From the NCBI GenBank assembly GCA_003194435.1, contig PQXC01000013.1, forward strand, positions 1 through 63,175: DNA of 63,175 nucleotides, in the 5' to 3' direction. The translations under genes were made by a program, and so were the position numbers. Below the pieces are notes generated by a model. It worked only from the letters and a program-made list of their open reading frames with translations, had not been told where the DNA came from and did not search any database. This document shows positions 8,964 through 18,139 of this stretch, in pieces. The DNA is from Candidatus Methanophagaceae archaeon (GTDB lineage: Archaea; Halobacteriota; Syntropharchaeia; Alkanophagales; Methanospirareceae). Positions within the stretch are counted from its first letter, which is position 1; the number at the start of each line of letters is the position of its first letter.

Positions 8964-9257
8964 ATGCCGATAGAGGAGTATATCAAGAATGGTATAAGGG
9001 ATAGTCTCAAAGATAGATTCAAGAAGCGAAGAGGGGGATTCGAGATAATTGTGGATATTCTCAATGCGGCGATGGAAGGTGCGAAGAAGACAGAGATAGT
9101 ATACAAAGCGAATCTCAATTTTAAGAGGGCAGGTAACTACCTATCATATTTAGAAGAGCGCCAGCTTATAGAGAACATGGGTGATGAGTATCGAACCACG
9201 GAGAAGGGGAAGGAATTCCTCCGCGATTATCAGAAGATGATGGAGCGATTGGAGTGA
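8964..9257 (+). CDS. Small winged-helix DNA-binding protein
   Basis: 97-residue protein matching the archaeal ArnR1-like winged-helix type (HTH_45-like). It has a helix-rich N-terminus, then IIVDILNAAMEGAKKTEIVYKAN as first helices, a recognition-helix region FKRAGNYLSYLEERQLI and the wing MGDEYRTTEKGKEFL. The spaced ATG follows AGGAGGATAT. It sits between divergently arranged secreted-protein genes, so it is a candidate regulator of them; that is inference from position. Confidence 0.8.
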   Translation: MPIEEYIKNGIRDSLKDRFKKRRGGFEIIVDILNAAMEGAKKTEIVYKANLNFKRAGNYLSYLEERQLIENMGDEYRTTEKGKEFLRDYQKMMERLE

Positions 9258-9315
9258 TGATGAATCAGTCCTGTGGCGCCTTCAGATGCCAATCGAGCCC
9301 CATGTATTCTATAGT

Positions 9316-9434
9316 TAGCAGTAGTCCTTACCTCAGGTTCTTACCCAAAGACCATATATGCTTTTATATACCATATTATAAACAAAATAACGCAGTATGA
9401 GGTAAAGTAGCTGCTACTATGCCTGAAACAGGCA
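9316..9434 (+). promoter_or_regulatory. Promoter with flanking inverted repeat and leader hairpin
   Basis: An imperfect inverted repeat has its left arm at 9316-9335 (TAGCAGTAGTCCTTACCTCA) and its right arm at 9398-9416 (TGAGGTAAAGTAGCTGCTA). It brackets a TATA-like stretch CTTTTATATACCATATTATA at 9361-9380. A separate perfect hairpin TGCCTG-AAA-CAGGCA lies in the leader at 9420-9434, and AGGAGGTGA follows before the ATG at 9469. The arrangement could be an operator pair or an mRNA leader structure. Nothing else is visible in the 211-base gap. Confidence 0.45.
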
Positions 9435-9468
9435 GGAAGTAAAAATAATAGGAGGTGAAAGAACAAAA

Positions 9469-10329
9469 ATGGATACTACATATAGAATAAGACTGATAGT
9501 CGCTGTTGCAGTGGCTTCAGTGGCGCTGACCATAGCAGTCGCTGGTATCGCATCTGCGAGTCCTCCGGTACCTGCACCAAATGAGACTTCGCTGATTGAG
9601 ACCTCCGTAGATGCTACTGTCTATTCGGGGTCGTATTATGAAGAGGAAACATTTGACTGGACATATTCAACTAAGGAGCTCAATGATACCCTTGAAAACG
9701 ATGAACGCGTAGCGCAGATACGATATGATGAGCGGACGTCTGCGACTGATGGCTATTTTGAAATCAAAAAGGGGTTTACCGCTGATGGACAGAATACACC
9801 AAATCTGAAAGTGGATAAGAAGATAGGTTTCATTGCGGGTACTGCAGTGACCAGCTCGCTGGACTCAACGGAGAATACCGGTATGACTATCGTCTCAGAA
9901 GGTGATACTGCGGGAGGTACAGGCGTACCTGCTCTCTGTCCATGGGCGCAAGGCGCTTGCATACCGCCAACCAATGAGCTTGTGGCGGCTGGCAGTCAAT
10001 TGAAGGATGTGACACTGGTGAACTCACATACTATAACCACAGTACAGACGACTGAATCACCGCAGCTGCATCATGAGATAACCGCTGGCGGTCCAACAGT
10101 TGAGGGCGGCAATATGACCGCAGGTATGGGTACCGTAGCCGCGGGCATGAAAGTCAGTACGATGGAAGGTTTGAACTGTAACAGCACTCATCCGCTCGCA
10201 TCCAGATTGACCTACAGTGAGCTGTCAAGAGCAACAGGTATGTGGGACTTCTATAAGTCAATGACATACACAGCGCAGATTCCAGCGATTAACCTACCCA
10301 GTCAGTATCCAATATTCCCCTGGCCATAG
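9469..10329 (+). CDS. Secreted protein, GTVxxGM family (copy 1)
   Basis: 286 residues with a clear signal peptide (hydrophobic VAVAVASVALTIAVAGIA, then SAS). The mature domain begins with LIETSVDATVYSGS and contains DERVAQIRYDE and FTADGQN, blocks nearly repeated in the 11201 gene. A cysteine-bearing segment LCPWAQGACIPP and the motif GMGTVAAGMKV follow, and the protein ends in QYPIFPWP. No enzyme motif and no C-terminal anchor are visible. It is a paralogue of the 11201 gene and more distantly of the 10452 gene. Likely an extracellular structural protein; function unknown. Confidence 0.8.
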   Translation: MDTTYRIRLIVAVAVASVALTIAVAGIASASPPVPAPNETSLIETSVDATVYSGSYYEEETFDWTYSTKELNDTLENDERVAQIRYDERTSATDGYFEIKKGFTADGQNTPNLKVDKKIGFIAGTAVTSSLDSTENTGMTIVSEGDTAGGTGVPALCPWAQGACIPPTNELVAAGSQLKDVTLVNSHTITTVQTTESPQLHHEITAGGPTVEGGNMTAGMGTVAAGMKVSTMEGLNCNSTHPLASRLTYSELSRATGMWDFYKSMTYTAQIPAINLPSQYPIFPWP

Positions 10330-10380
10330 AAGCTAAGAGCCACGGGGAGACAACAACAGCGACAATATTTTTATAGATAA

Positions 10381-10420
10381 GGGGGTGTTTTGTTTTTGTA
10401 CTCCCCCAATTTTATTTTTT
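10381..10420 (+). terminator. Hairpin plus T-rich tract after the 9469 gene
   Basis: GGGGG at 10381-10385 pairs with CCCCC at 10403-10407 across a 17-base loop and is followed by AATTTTATTTTTT. It looks like a factor-independent terminator separating the 9469 and 10452 genes, although they could also be partly co-transcribed. Confidence 0.6.
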
Positions 10421-10451
10421 GAGAGGAGTGAGAGATGTGAGGTGACAACTA

Positions 10452-11147
10452 ATGAGTGAAATAGTAAGAGATATGATACTGGCAGGCTGTGTGGCTTTGT
10501 TGCTGATGATGATAATGCCATACGGTGCATTTGCACAGCAGGGTGTCTGGACTGTACCTCAGCCTGAGCGGATGTGGGCGGTAACAGATATTCAGCATAT
10601 TGGTCCGTTGAGCATTAATCGTGATTATTCGCATTCATATTCCGCAGATGGAGCAATAGAAGAACGGACACATTCGTTCAATGCGAATGTATCTGCTGGC
10701 AATGCCAAGACACGGATATTTGATGTGTTCAGCGTTGCGCCAACCACGCGTGGCAGTCGGCTCTTTGTGGATACCATCATCGGGTATAACCCACCGAATA
10801 TGAACACATCTGCGCCGCGGGCGCCGCGGCTGATAGGCAGCGAAAGCACATACATTGGTGACTCATATAATGGTAATAGCGAGCTATGTGCACCTGCGGT
10901 AAGGGTTTGTGGCGTTATGGGTTCACAATTCGACCTGAAACGCGGTGTGGTTCATTCCACTACGAGCACAAATACGCCCATGTCACTTGCCAGTTATGAC
11001 TTTTCATCAACAGGAGAAGGAACTGTAAGTACAGGGTTTACTGTTGTTTCTGGCTCGGGCGATGCCCAGACCAGTTATAGCCAGAGGATTAAAGTAGAGG
11101 GTGAATTTGAGCGAGTGGACTATTCTGCCAGTTTCAACCCTCAGTAA
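10452..11147 (+). CDS. Secreted protein, GTVxxG family (copy 2, divergent)
   Basis: 231 residues with signal peptide (LAGCVALLLMMIMPYGAFA, cleavage before QQG). The mature part is rich in Ser, Thr, Gly and Asn. It carries EGTVSTGFTVVSG, matching the glycine-rich motif of the neighbouring proteins, and a cysteine pair in LCAPAVRVCG comparable to LCPWAQGACIPP in copy 1. It ends after a beta strand (RVDYSASF). Placed between copies 1 and 3 in the same direction. No anchor and no catalytic motif. A structural or adhesive envelope role is inferred. Confidence 0.75.
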   Translation: MSEIVRDMILAGCVALLLMMIMPYGAFAQQGVWTVPQPERMWAVTDIQHIGPLSINRDYSHSYSADGAIEERTHSFNANVSAGNAKTRIFDVFSVAPTTRGSRLFVDTIIGYNPPNMNTSAPRAPRLIGSESTYIGDSYNGNSELCAPAVRVCGVMGSQFDLKRGVVHSTTSTNTPMSLASYDFSSTGEGTVSTGFTVVSGSGDAQTSYSQRIKVEGEFERVDYSASFNPQ

Positions 11148-11200
11148 CCCTCAAAATCGGGATTCGGGTCTTTATGATTGATTGAATAGATGGAGATGAC

Positions 11201-12145
11201 GTGAAAATGAGTGAAACGAGGAAAAGAAGAAGAAGGGACATCGTGGTAATGGCGGCTTGTATCTTATTTATAATGTTATCATTGGCGACCATCTCCATCG
11301 GTGTTGCTACTAGAGATGGGATGAATCCCTTTCCGTCGAACGGCGGGTCCACTCAGCCGGTGTCTGCAATACCGCCATCAGAAGACCCTTTCCTGATTAA
11401 GACCTCTACTGATATCACATGCTCCGGGTCGGTTACGGAGAGCGTATCATTCGACTGGGCATATACAAATAAGAACCTCAGTGATAATACTCTCACAAAT
11501 GATGAACGCGTAGCGCAGATACGATATGATGAGCATACGTCTGCGATTGGTGGCTACACGGAGTTCTCAAAGGATTTTACCGCTGATGGGCTGAATGTAC
11601 CGAATCTCCATGTGGATAAGAAGGTAGGATTCATCGCAAATCAATCAATGACCGGTGGATTGGATTCCACAGAAGATGCTGGAATTTTTATAATGAGTGA
11701 GGGTATAACAGGCGGAGGATCCGGAACAGGCGGTCTTTGTATATGGGCTCAGCACGCTTGTGTACCACCATCCTGCGAGATTGCGGTCGCGGGCAGTCAA
11801 TTGAAGGATGTAACACGGGTTAATTCGTATACTATAACCTCGGTGCAGACGAGCGAGTCCCCGCGGTTGCACCATGAGATAACCGCGAAGGGGGCGATGA
11901 TGGGAGATAACCGGACTTACGGCGCTGGTATTGGTACTGGTACTGTATCTGCGGGTATGAAGGTAGATGTAAGGGAAGGTAATAACTGTAACAATACGGT
12001 ACACCCTCTTGGCTCAAGATTGCGATATACCACCATCAGTACAGCGACAGGACGATGGAATTCCTTTGGAAAGTCCATGACTTATACATCTGCGATTCCT
12101 GCGCTTCAGATACCCGGTCAGTACCCACTATTCCCGTGGTATTAA
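11201..12145 (+). CDS. Secreted protein, GTVxxGM family (copy 3)
   Basis: 314 residues, opening with a basic stretch (TRKRRRRD) before the hydrophobic signal VVMAACILFIMLSLATISIGV. Strongly similar to the 9469 gene along the mature part: DERVAQIRYDEHTSA, LCIWAQHACVPP, AAGSQLKD-like VAGSQLKDVTRVNS, GTGTVSAGMKV and the ending QYPLFPWY. At DNA level the block around 11500-11535 is nearly identical to 9700-9735, suggesting gene conversion or a recent duplication. GTG 11201 is spaced well from GGAGATGAC; ATG 11207 is the alternative start. Confidence 0.8.
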   Translation: MKMSETRKRRRRDIVVMAACILFIMLSLATISIGVATRDGMNPFPSNGGSTQPVSAIPPSEDPFLIKTSTDITCSGSVTESVSFDWAYTNKNLSDNTLTNDERVAQIRYDEHTSAIGGYTEFSKDFTADGLNVPNLHVDKKVGFIANQSMTGGLDSTEDAGIFIMSEGITGGGSGTGGLCIWAQHACVPPSCEIAVAGSQLKDVTRVNSYTITSVQTSESPRLHHEITAKGAMMGDNRTYGAGIGTGTVSAGMKVDVREGNNCNNTVHPLGSRLRYTTISTATGRWNSFGKSMTYTSAIPALQIPGQYPLFPWY

Positions 12146-12260
12146 TTTACAATTTACATAATTCACCCATATCCACTCTACACTACACCACACCACGCAA
12201 GTAGCAAGTCAGGTTTTGTCTGCTTTTTATACTCACACTTTTATTATGTTAACTTAACTC

Positions 12261-13616
12261 ATGAAGCGAGCAATGCGTGGGAGAGAAGGGGCAGTGTCAG
12301 TAGTGGGAGTAACTGTGTTGTGTGTATCAGTCATCATGTTCATGGTCATGTTCGTGATGCCAACAAATGCCACGCTTTCCTCTGTTGTTATTACTGCTGT
12401 TAAGCCCTCAGTCCTTCATCCCGGTGAGACCACCGAAGTGACTTTGATAGTGAAGAATAATGGGGTGCGAGATGCTAGGGATGTGAGAATAGAGTTCAAA
12501 GTTTCAGACCGCCAGAACGTCTCCATTGTGGGTTCCACCGTTGTTCAAATCCCATCATTAGATTCGTGGAGCGAGAGGAGGGCGAAGATAAAGGTTCATG
12601 TAGAGGAGGGTGTTCATGAGGGCGTTTATACTATCCCGGTAACATATTCATGGAAGGAGTGTTATAATGATCAGAACTGGGGTTATATATGCCTGCCGAA
12701 TACCTACGTTTATGACCCCAAAGCCGGGATGGGATTCCAGATTAATGAGCCTGTATCTGAACTCACCTTCATCGTGAAGGGGACACCGAAATTGAGTTTT
12801 GGTGAGGTGTACACAGAGCCAGCGCATATAAGACCGGGCGATGAAAGGGTCAAGATAACGGCGGTGATATGGAATATCGGGAATGCTGATGCGAAGGACA
12901 TCGAGGTGAGATTGGGGTGCAAAGATCAGTTTAAGGCTTCGTGGTCTGATGCTGACCGTGCATATAGAGCGAGGTTGAATACTGGAATAGGATTCTCTGC
13001 CGTTTTCTATGCTGATATCTCGGAGAATGTGGAACCAGGCGTGTACATGCTCCCGCTGGTGATCTCTTATAGCGGTATGGATAACAGGGGTTATAAAGGA
13101 GAGAAGGAGATACAACTGAGAGTTGAGGGCAAGCCGGAACTTGCACTCGCATCTTACACTACGGAGCCGGGGAAGATAACTGCGGGAGACCATGTCAGGC
13201 TGCGTCTGAGGATAGAGAATGTAGGTACCGAAGAGGCGAGAGCAGTACGCGTTCAGCCGCGGGCGCCATTCAAGTTCGATATGGATAGCTTTTATGTGGG
13301 CGATTTGGGGGTAAAGGAAGCGAGAGATGCCATCTTGGGGTTCATTGTAGATGCAAAAACCTCGCCAGGGGTATATCAGCAGGCTCTGGAACTGAAGTGC
13401 ATTAGCAGGGACAATGATACGTACTCATCGGTGGAGCATATTCCATTGGAGGTCCTCCCTGTGCCTATGAATGCGAGCCACATGGCTAACATGACCAATA
13501 CTTCAGCAGAGACTCACTCGACTCAGTCACCCATGGTATCAGGCTTTTATGCTCTCATGGCTATCATTGGACTCTTGTCTGCATCATTTATATTAAAAGA
13601 GAGAAGGTCCCGATGA
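12261..13616 (+). CDS. Membrane-anchored NEW3/COG1361-like surface protein
   Basis: 451 residues with N-terminal signal (VVGVTVLCVSVIMFMVMFV). Three or four repeated beta-sandwich modules of the COG1361/CARDB-NEW3 type follow, each with a strand pattern such as LHPGETTEVTLIVKNNGV, IRPGDERVKITAVIWNIGN and ITAGDHVRLRLRIENVGT. A C-terminal helix (GFYALMAIIGLLSASFIL) ends in KERRSR, giving an out-facing anchored topology. Such proteins are typical of archaeal surfaces. Its promoter may be CTTTTATTATG near 12240. The 3' end overlaps the convergent LysE-like gene by 29 bases. Confidence 0.8.
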   Translation: MKRAMRGREGAVSVVGVTVLCVSVIMFMVMFVMPTNATLSSVVITAVKPSVLHPGETTEVTLIVKNNGVRDARDVRIEFKVSDRQNVSIVGSTVVQIPSLDSWSERRAKIKVHVEEGVHEGVYTIPVTYSWKECYNDQNWGYICLPNTYVYDPKAGMGFQINEPVSELTFIVKGTPKLSFGEVYTEPAHIRPGDERVKITAVIWNIGNADAKDIEVRLGCKDQFKASWSDADRAYRARLNTGIGFSAVFYADISENVEPGVYMLPLVISYSGMDNRGYKGEKEIQLRVEGKPELALASYTTEPGKITAGDHVRLRLRIENVGTEEARAVRVQPRAPFKFDMDSFYVGDLGVKEARDAILGFIVDAKTSPGVYQQALELKCISRDNDTYSSVEHIPLEVLPVPMNASHMANMTNTSAETHSTQSPMVSGFYALMAIIGLLSASFILKERRSR

Positions 13617-14247
13617 AGAAGAATACAAGCCCGAGAGCAGCCATAACAGCAGTAATAGCTAACATCGCTGATTTATATCTCCGCTCGGATAGGAATCTCT
13701 TACCCCTTGAGAATGAATATGACACAAAGGAATACCATGCGAAATCGGATAGGAAATGTCCTATGACCACAAAAAGGACACCATTCCAGATTGGCGATTG
13801 CATACCGGTTATTAATGTCGCCCATCCTATGGTCATCCACCAGGGTATGAACGAGGGATTAAAAGCAGTGAGCAGGAACCCACCAAGAATTGAACCCCCA
13901 TACCGGTAGCGGTAGCTTCTGGTCGCCTTAATCCTGTATGGTGATGGCGTCAATGCCTCCCGGAGGATATAAGAAGCCATCAAAATCAGGGTAATACCAC
14001 CGATCAGATAGATAAAGGCTTTAAATTTGATGAAATAATCCGTCAACCTGAGCCCCAGGAAGAGCAGTACCAGAATCGTCGGTGATTCCACAGAGATATG
14101 TCCGAGCACAGTGAAGGGTCCTGATAGAACCCCCTTCTTCATGCTCTCTGATAGCACAAATATGAAGAAGGGACCGGGTAGCACCGCACCACTTAGCCCG
14201 GTCAGGAATCCCAGCGCAACCAGAGAGGCACCGATGAGAAGGTCCAT
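13588..14247 (-). CDS. LysE-family exporter
   Basis: 219-residue membrane protein starting at ATG 14247. It has about six hydrophobic segments, the first being LLIGASLVALGFLTGLSGAVLPGP with the LysE/RhtB-like loop after helix 1. These permeases export amino acids or related small molecules. A longer open frame reaches back to 14361 but its first 38 codons are antisense to tRNA-Ala, so that extension is rejected. Nothing nearby points to the substrate. Confidence 0.8.
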   Translation of the reverse strand: MDLLIGASLVALGFLTGLSGAVLPGPFFIFVLSESMKKGVLSGPFTVLGHISVESPTILVLLFLGLRLTDYFIKFKAFIYLIGGITLILMASYILREALTPSPYRIKATRSYRYRYGGSILGGFLLTAFNPSFIPWWMTIGWATLITGMQSPIWNGVLFVVIGHFLSDFAWYSFVSYSFSRGKRFLSERRYKSAMLAITAVMAALGLVFFFIGTFSLLI

Positions 14248-14288
14248 AGTTTGAAAAGTTATATAGTATGTATAATTATTAATTAGAA

Positions 14289-14360
14289 GGGCTCGTAGCT
14301 CAGTGGAAGAGTGCCTCCTTCGCGAGGAGGAAGCCACGGGTTCAAATCCCGTCGAGTCCA
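14289..14360 (+). tRNA. tRNA-Ala (CGC)
   Basis: 72-base cloverleaf: acceptor GGGCTCG pairing with CGAGTCC, including the G3:U70 alanine identity pair. Anticodon stem CCTCC/GGAGG, loop TTCGCGA with anticodon CGC, and T arm CGGGTTCAAATCCCG. Discriminator A at 14360; CCA is not encoded. No intron. Confidence 0.96.
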
Positions 14361-14392
14361 TAGTATTGGTATAGTATAGGAAGGTGATAGGA

Positions 14393-15145
14393 ATGCAGAT
14401 GATGCCACAGATGGGCTATGACAGGGCGATAACAGTGTTCAGCCCTGATGGAAGGTTGTTTCAGGTAGAATACGCGCGAGAAGCAGTGAAGAGAGGTACC
14501 ACCGCAGTGGGGTTGAAGGCAAAAGATGGTGTTGTCCTCCTGGTGGACAAGAGATTGACTTCGCGACTGCTGGAGGGCGGGTCCGTGGAGAAGATATTTC
14601 AGATAGATGAGCATATAGGTGCAGCTACTTCGGGACTGGTCGCAGATGCACGGATATTGATAGATAAAGGCAGAGTAGAGGCGCAGATAAACAAGATTGT
14701 CTATGATGAGCCAATAGATGTACAAACACTTGCGAAGAGGATATGTGATTTCAAACAGGCATATACACAGATCGGGGGACTCAGACCTTTTGGCACCGCG
14801 TTATTGATAGGGGGCGTATATAACGGGGGGAACTATCTCATCGAAACCGATCCAAGCGGTGCTTTACTGGAGTATAAAGCGACTGCGATAGGTTCCGGTA
14901 GGACTATCGTGACAGAGATGCTGGAGGAGGTGTATGATGAGAACATCACGCTTGAAGATGCCATCATACTCGGTCTGGAGACTTTATACAAGGTAACGGA
15001 AGGTAAGATAGATAGGACAACAGTGGATGTGGGTCTTGCGGAATTGGAGAAGAAGCGGTTCAGAATTATGAGTTCCGATGAATTAGAGCCGTATATAAAG
15101 AAGGTAAAGAAGAAGAACGAGAAGAATACGAAGAATAAAGCATAA
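14393..15145 (+). CDS. psmA: Proteasome alpha subunit
   Basis: Forms the outer rings of the archaeal 20S proteasome and gates substrate entry. The hallmark N-terminus MQMMPQMGYDRAITVFSPDG with the gating YDR is present, then QVEYAREAVKRG, and the total is about 250 residues. ATG 14393 is chosen over GTG 14384 because family members begin here and AAGGTGAT lies at suitable distance. The end is a lysine-rich charged tail. It heads the exosome block, as in many euryarchaea. Confidence 0.96.
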   Translation: MQMMPQMGYDRAITVFSPDGRLFQVEYAREAVKRGTTAVGLKAKDGVVLLVDKRLTSRLLEGGSVEKIFQIDEHIGAATSGLVADARILIDKGRVEAQINKIVYDEPIDVQTLAKRICDFKQAYTQIGGLRPFGTALLIGGVYNGGNYLIETDPSGALLEYKATAIGSGRTIVTEMLEEVYDENITLEDAIILGLETLYKVTEGKIDRTTVDVGLAELEKKRFRIMSSDELEPYIKKVKKKNEKNTKNKA

Positions 15146-15169
15146 AGAAGATAAGGGGAAATAGTAGAG

Positions 15170-15862
15170 ATGGTGAGTTTGGACAAGGCGGTGATAGCGA
15201 GGTATAAGCACGGCAAGAAGCTTTTTGAGGTCCTTGTTGACCCCGAGAAGGTGGACTCTGTCAGGAGTGGATCAGAAATGGATATGGAAGGAGTGTTAGC
15301 AGTGGAGTCGGTATTTGAGGATGCTTCAAAAGGTGAGAAAGCCACAGATAGTGACCTGAAAAAGGTATTCTCCACAACTGACGTGAACGAGATAGCGAAG
15401 AAGATAATAAAAGAGGGAGAAGTGCAGCTGACTACCGAACAGAGACGAAGAAGGGTGGAAGAGAAGCGGAGGCTGGTAATAGACCGTATCGCTCGCATAT
15501 CCATAAATCCACAGACCAACACCCCTCACCCTCCTTCCAGGATAGAGATAGCAATGAGGGAGGCAAAGGTACACGTTGATCCGTTCAAGAGTGTAGATGA
15601 GCTGGTAAATGAAACACTGAAGCAGATAAGGGCGATAATACCGATAAAGATAGAGGAAAAAGAGATAGCAGTGAAGATACCACCCGCATATACGGGCAGA
15701 GTCTATGAGCTAAAGAAGAAATATCGCGTGGTAAAGGAGGGCTGGCAGGATGATGGCTCCTTCATAGCGCTACTGCGAGTCCCTGCGGGTATGAAGGATG
15801 AAGTACTCTCGTTCCTGGGCGCAATAACGAGAGGAGAAGTTGAGACGCGGATTGTAAAGTGA
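15170..15862 (+). CDS. Ribosome maturation protein SBDS/SDO1
   Basis: 230-residue archaeal Shwachman-Bodian-Diamond protein that assists release of aIF6 and maturation of the 50S subunit. The N-terminal FYSH domain (VIARYKHGKKLFEVLVDP), central three-helix domain (TTEQRRRRVEEKRR, INPQTNTPHPPSRIE) and C-terminal ferredoxin-like domain are all visible. It overlaps rrp4 by 4 bases. Confidence 0.96.
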   Translation: MVSLDKAVIARYKHGKKLFEVLVDPEKVDSVRSGSEMDMEGVLAVESVFEDASKGEKATDSDLKKVFSTTDVNEIAKKIIKEGEVQLTTEQRRRRVEEKRRLVIDRIARISINPQTNTPHPPSRIEIAMREAKVHVDPFKSVDELVNETLKQIRAIIPIKIEEKEIAVKIPPAYTGRVYELKKKYRVVKEGWQDDGSFIALLRVPAGMKDEVLSFLGAITRGEVETRIVK

Positions 15863-16569
15863 TGAAAAGGATGTATAAAGTGGTAATTCCGGGTGATTTC
15901 ATCTCAGAGGACGTGAACCGCGCAGGAGAAGGGACGTATATCGAGGAAGGTAAAGTTTATGCAATGAGATATGGCGTGGTGGACGAGAAGGATGAGATAA
16001 AAGTGGTGCCTTTTGTTGGTAAATATCAACCTGCGAAAGGCGATGTGGTAATAGGCAGGATAACGGAGATCTCTTTTCCCTACTGGATTGTTGATATCGC
16101 TTCACCCTACGAGGCACGACTGCACATGTCGGAGGTCACGTCGGGCGGTAAGAAGAGAGTTGAATTCGGCTCCATGCATACATATCTCGATATTGATGAT
16201 TTGATCGTTGCGAAAGTAACGAATACGGATGCGATGATGAGGATAGACCTGGGATTGATGGAGGATTTCCAGCTGGGCGGTGACGGGCGGTTGATAACAA
16301 TACCATACACCAAAGTGCCACGGATTATAGGCAGGAAAGGCTCAATGATAAGGATGTTGAAAGAGAAATGTAATTGTTTCATATTTGTTGCTAAGAATGG
16401 TCGTATCTGGATAAGGGGTAAGGAGGAGGATATGAACCTTGCTTCTGAGGTGATATTGATGATTGCAAATGAAGCCCATACATCTGGTTTAACGGATAGA
16501 GTGGCAGATTTCCTTGATTCTTATCGCAGTAAAATGGTTAGAATGGATAATAAAGGGCTAAAAAGATGA
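15859..16569 (+). CDS. rrp4: Exosome subunit Rrp4
   Basis: RNA-binding cap protein of the archaeal exosome, 236 residues. N-terminal domain with [11 protein letters not shown]1 domain in the middle ([20 protein letters not shown]) and a KH domain with [21 protein letters not shown] 15859 overlaps the SBDS stop; ATG 15862 is an equally good start. It overlaps rrp41 by 4 bases. Confidence 0.96.
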   Translation: MMKRMYKVVIPGDFISEDVNRAGEGTYIEEGKVYAMRYGVVDEKDEIKVVPFVGKYQPAKGDVVIGRITEISFPYWIVDIASPYEARLHMSEVTSGGKKRVEFGSMHTYLDIDDLIVAKVTNTDAMMRIDLGLMEDFQLGGDGRLITIPYTKVPRIIGRKGSMIRMLKEKCNCFIFVAKNGRIWIRGKEEDMNLASEVILMIANEAHTSGLTDRVADFLDSYRSKMVRMDNKGLKR

Positions 16570-17282
16570 AAGAGGAAGGTATAGAACTTATAAAAGATGG
16601 TAAGAGACTGGATGGCAGGGGTTTTGACGAACTCAGACCGATAAAGATAGAGGTAGGAGTCCTGAAGAGAGCGGATGGTTCCTGTTATTTTGAATTGGGC
16701 GATAACAAGGTGATTGCTGCGGTGTATGGACCGAGGGAGATGCATCCGCGACATGCTCAGGATGCGAAGATGGCTGTGCTCAAATACAGGTACAACATGG
16801 CGCCCTTCTCTGTTGATGAGAGGAAGAGACCGGGGCCTGATAGAAGGAGTGTGGAGATATCCAAGGTGAGTAGAGAGGCACTGGAACCAGTAATCATAAA
16901 GGAGTTTTACCCGAAGACCGAGATAGATGTGTATGTAGAGATACTACAATCAGATGCAGGCACGAGAACCGCGGGAATAAATGCCGCTTCAGTCGCACTC
17001 GCAGACGCGGGAATACCAATGAAAGACCTCGTATCCTCGGTTGCCGTGGGTAAGATAGATGGAGAGGTTGTACTCGATTTGAATGCAGTAGAGGACAATT
17101 ATGGTGAAGCTGACATGCCAATAGCAATGATTGCCCGGCGAAATACGATTACTGCGCTTCAGATGGACGGTCGTATGACGAAGGATGAATTTGAGAAGGG
17201 CTTAAAGCTCGCAATGAACGCCTGCCAGCAGATATATGAATTACAACGGACGGCGTTGATAGAGCGATACAGTGAGATGTGA
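16566..17282 (+). CDS. rrp41: Exosome catalytic subunit Rrp41
   Basis: RNase PH-fold subunit of 238 residues forming the active 3'-5' phosphorolytic ring with Rrp42. The family signatures [36 protein letters not shown] and [19 protein letters not shown] (phosphate and catalytic region) are all present. Tightly spaced in the operon. Confidence 0.97.
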   Translation: MKEEGIELIKDGKRLDGRGFDELRPIKIEVGVLKRADGSCYFELGDNKVIAAVYGPREMHPRHAQDAKMAVLKYRYNMAPFSVDERKRPGPDRRSVEISKVSREALEPVIIKEFYPKTEIDVYVEILQSDAGTRTAGINAASVALADAGIPMKDLVSSVAVGKIDGEVVLDLNAVEDNYGEADMPIAMIARRNTITALQMDGRMTKDEFEKGLKLAMNACQQIYELQRTALIERYSEM

Positions 17283-17300
17283 AAGGAGGGATAAGAGAAG

Positions 17301-18080
17301 ATGGGACTTGAGATTATGGATGATGTAAGGAGAGATTACATATACAATCTTGTGAGGAGAGGTAAGCGTGAAGATGGCAGGGGTTTCCAGGATTACAGGG
17401 AGATAAAGGTGGAGAAAGGTATAATAAAGAAGGCAGAAGGTTCTGCACGTGTGAAGATAGGGAACACTGAGGTTCTGGTGGGTGTAAAGCTTGAGCCGGG
17501 AGAGCCTTTCCCTGATTCACCCGATAAAGGCGTGATAATAACAAATGCAGAGCTTGTTCCATTAGCATCGCCCGAATTCGAACCCGGACCACCAAATGAG
17601 GACAGTGTGCAACTGGCGAGGGTGGTAGACCGGGGGATTCGAGGCTCCGAGGCAATTGACCTCAGCAAGCTGTGTATAGAAGAAGGTGAGAAGGTCTGGA
17701 TCGTCTTCATTGACATACATGTGCTGGACAATGACGGTAATTTAGTTGATGCCGCGGCACTTGGTGCCATCGCCTCCCTCCTGAATCTACGTATGCCAGC
17801 TGAGAGATATGGCTTGAGTGGTGAGGGCGAAGAGATGATACCGCTACAGGATAAACCGGTAGCTGTGACGATGGTGGATATAGGGGGTGAAATTCTGGTA
17901 GACCCGAATTATAACGAGGAGAAGGCAGCTGTAAGCGGGCTGACGGTGATTTCCAATACAGATGGTACCATATCAGGGATGCAGAAGTATGGTAGAGAGG
18001 GACTGAAAGAGGAGAAAGTATCAGAGATGGTGGAGATGGGGATAGAGAAGGCAGACGAGTTAAGGCAAAGGTTCCTTTGA
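17301..18080 (+). CDS. rrp42: Exosome subunit Rrp42
   Basis: Catalytically inactive RNase PH-fold partner of Rrp41, 259 residues. It shows GKREDGRGFQDYREIKVE, VGVKLEPGEPFPDSPDKG and VDRGIRGSEAIDLSKL. Preceded by GGAGGGATAAGAG. It overlaps the reading frame leading into tfe by 4 bases. In many euryarchaea rpl37ae-rpoP follow rrp42 directly; here they are 13 kb away. Confidence 0.97.
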   Translation: MGLEIMDDVRRDYIYNLVRRGKREDGRGFQDYREIKVEKGIIKKAEGSARVKIGNTEVLVGVKLEPGEPFPDSPDKGVIITNAELVPLASPEFEPGPPNEDSVQLARVVDRGIRGSEAIDLSKLCIEEGEKVWIVFIDIHVLDNDGNLVDAAALGAIASLLNLRMPAERYGLSGEGEEMIPLQDKPVAVTMVDIGGEILVDPNYNEEKAAVSGLTVISNTDGTISGMQKYGREGLKEEKVSEMVEMGIEKADELRQRFL

Positions 18081-18139
18081 AACCCTATGTATGCTGGAAA
18101 AGTTTAATTTATCAGAATTCATGTCTATTATTGATAAGA

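Noticed and set aside
12648-13193. 181-codon open frame on the minus strand
   Set aside because: Antisense to the NEW3-like gene and without family features.
13613-13909. 98-codon plus-strand frame after the NEW3-like gene
   Set aside because: Antisense to the LysE-like gene.
14248-14361. N-terminal extension of the LysE-like protein (MDSTGFEPVASSSRRRHS)
   Set aside because: It is the antisense reading of tRNA-Ala, a well-known false extension. Start set at ATG 14247.
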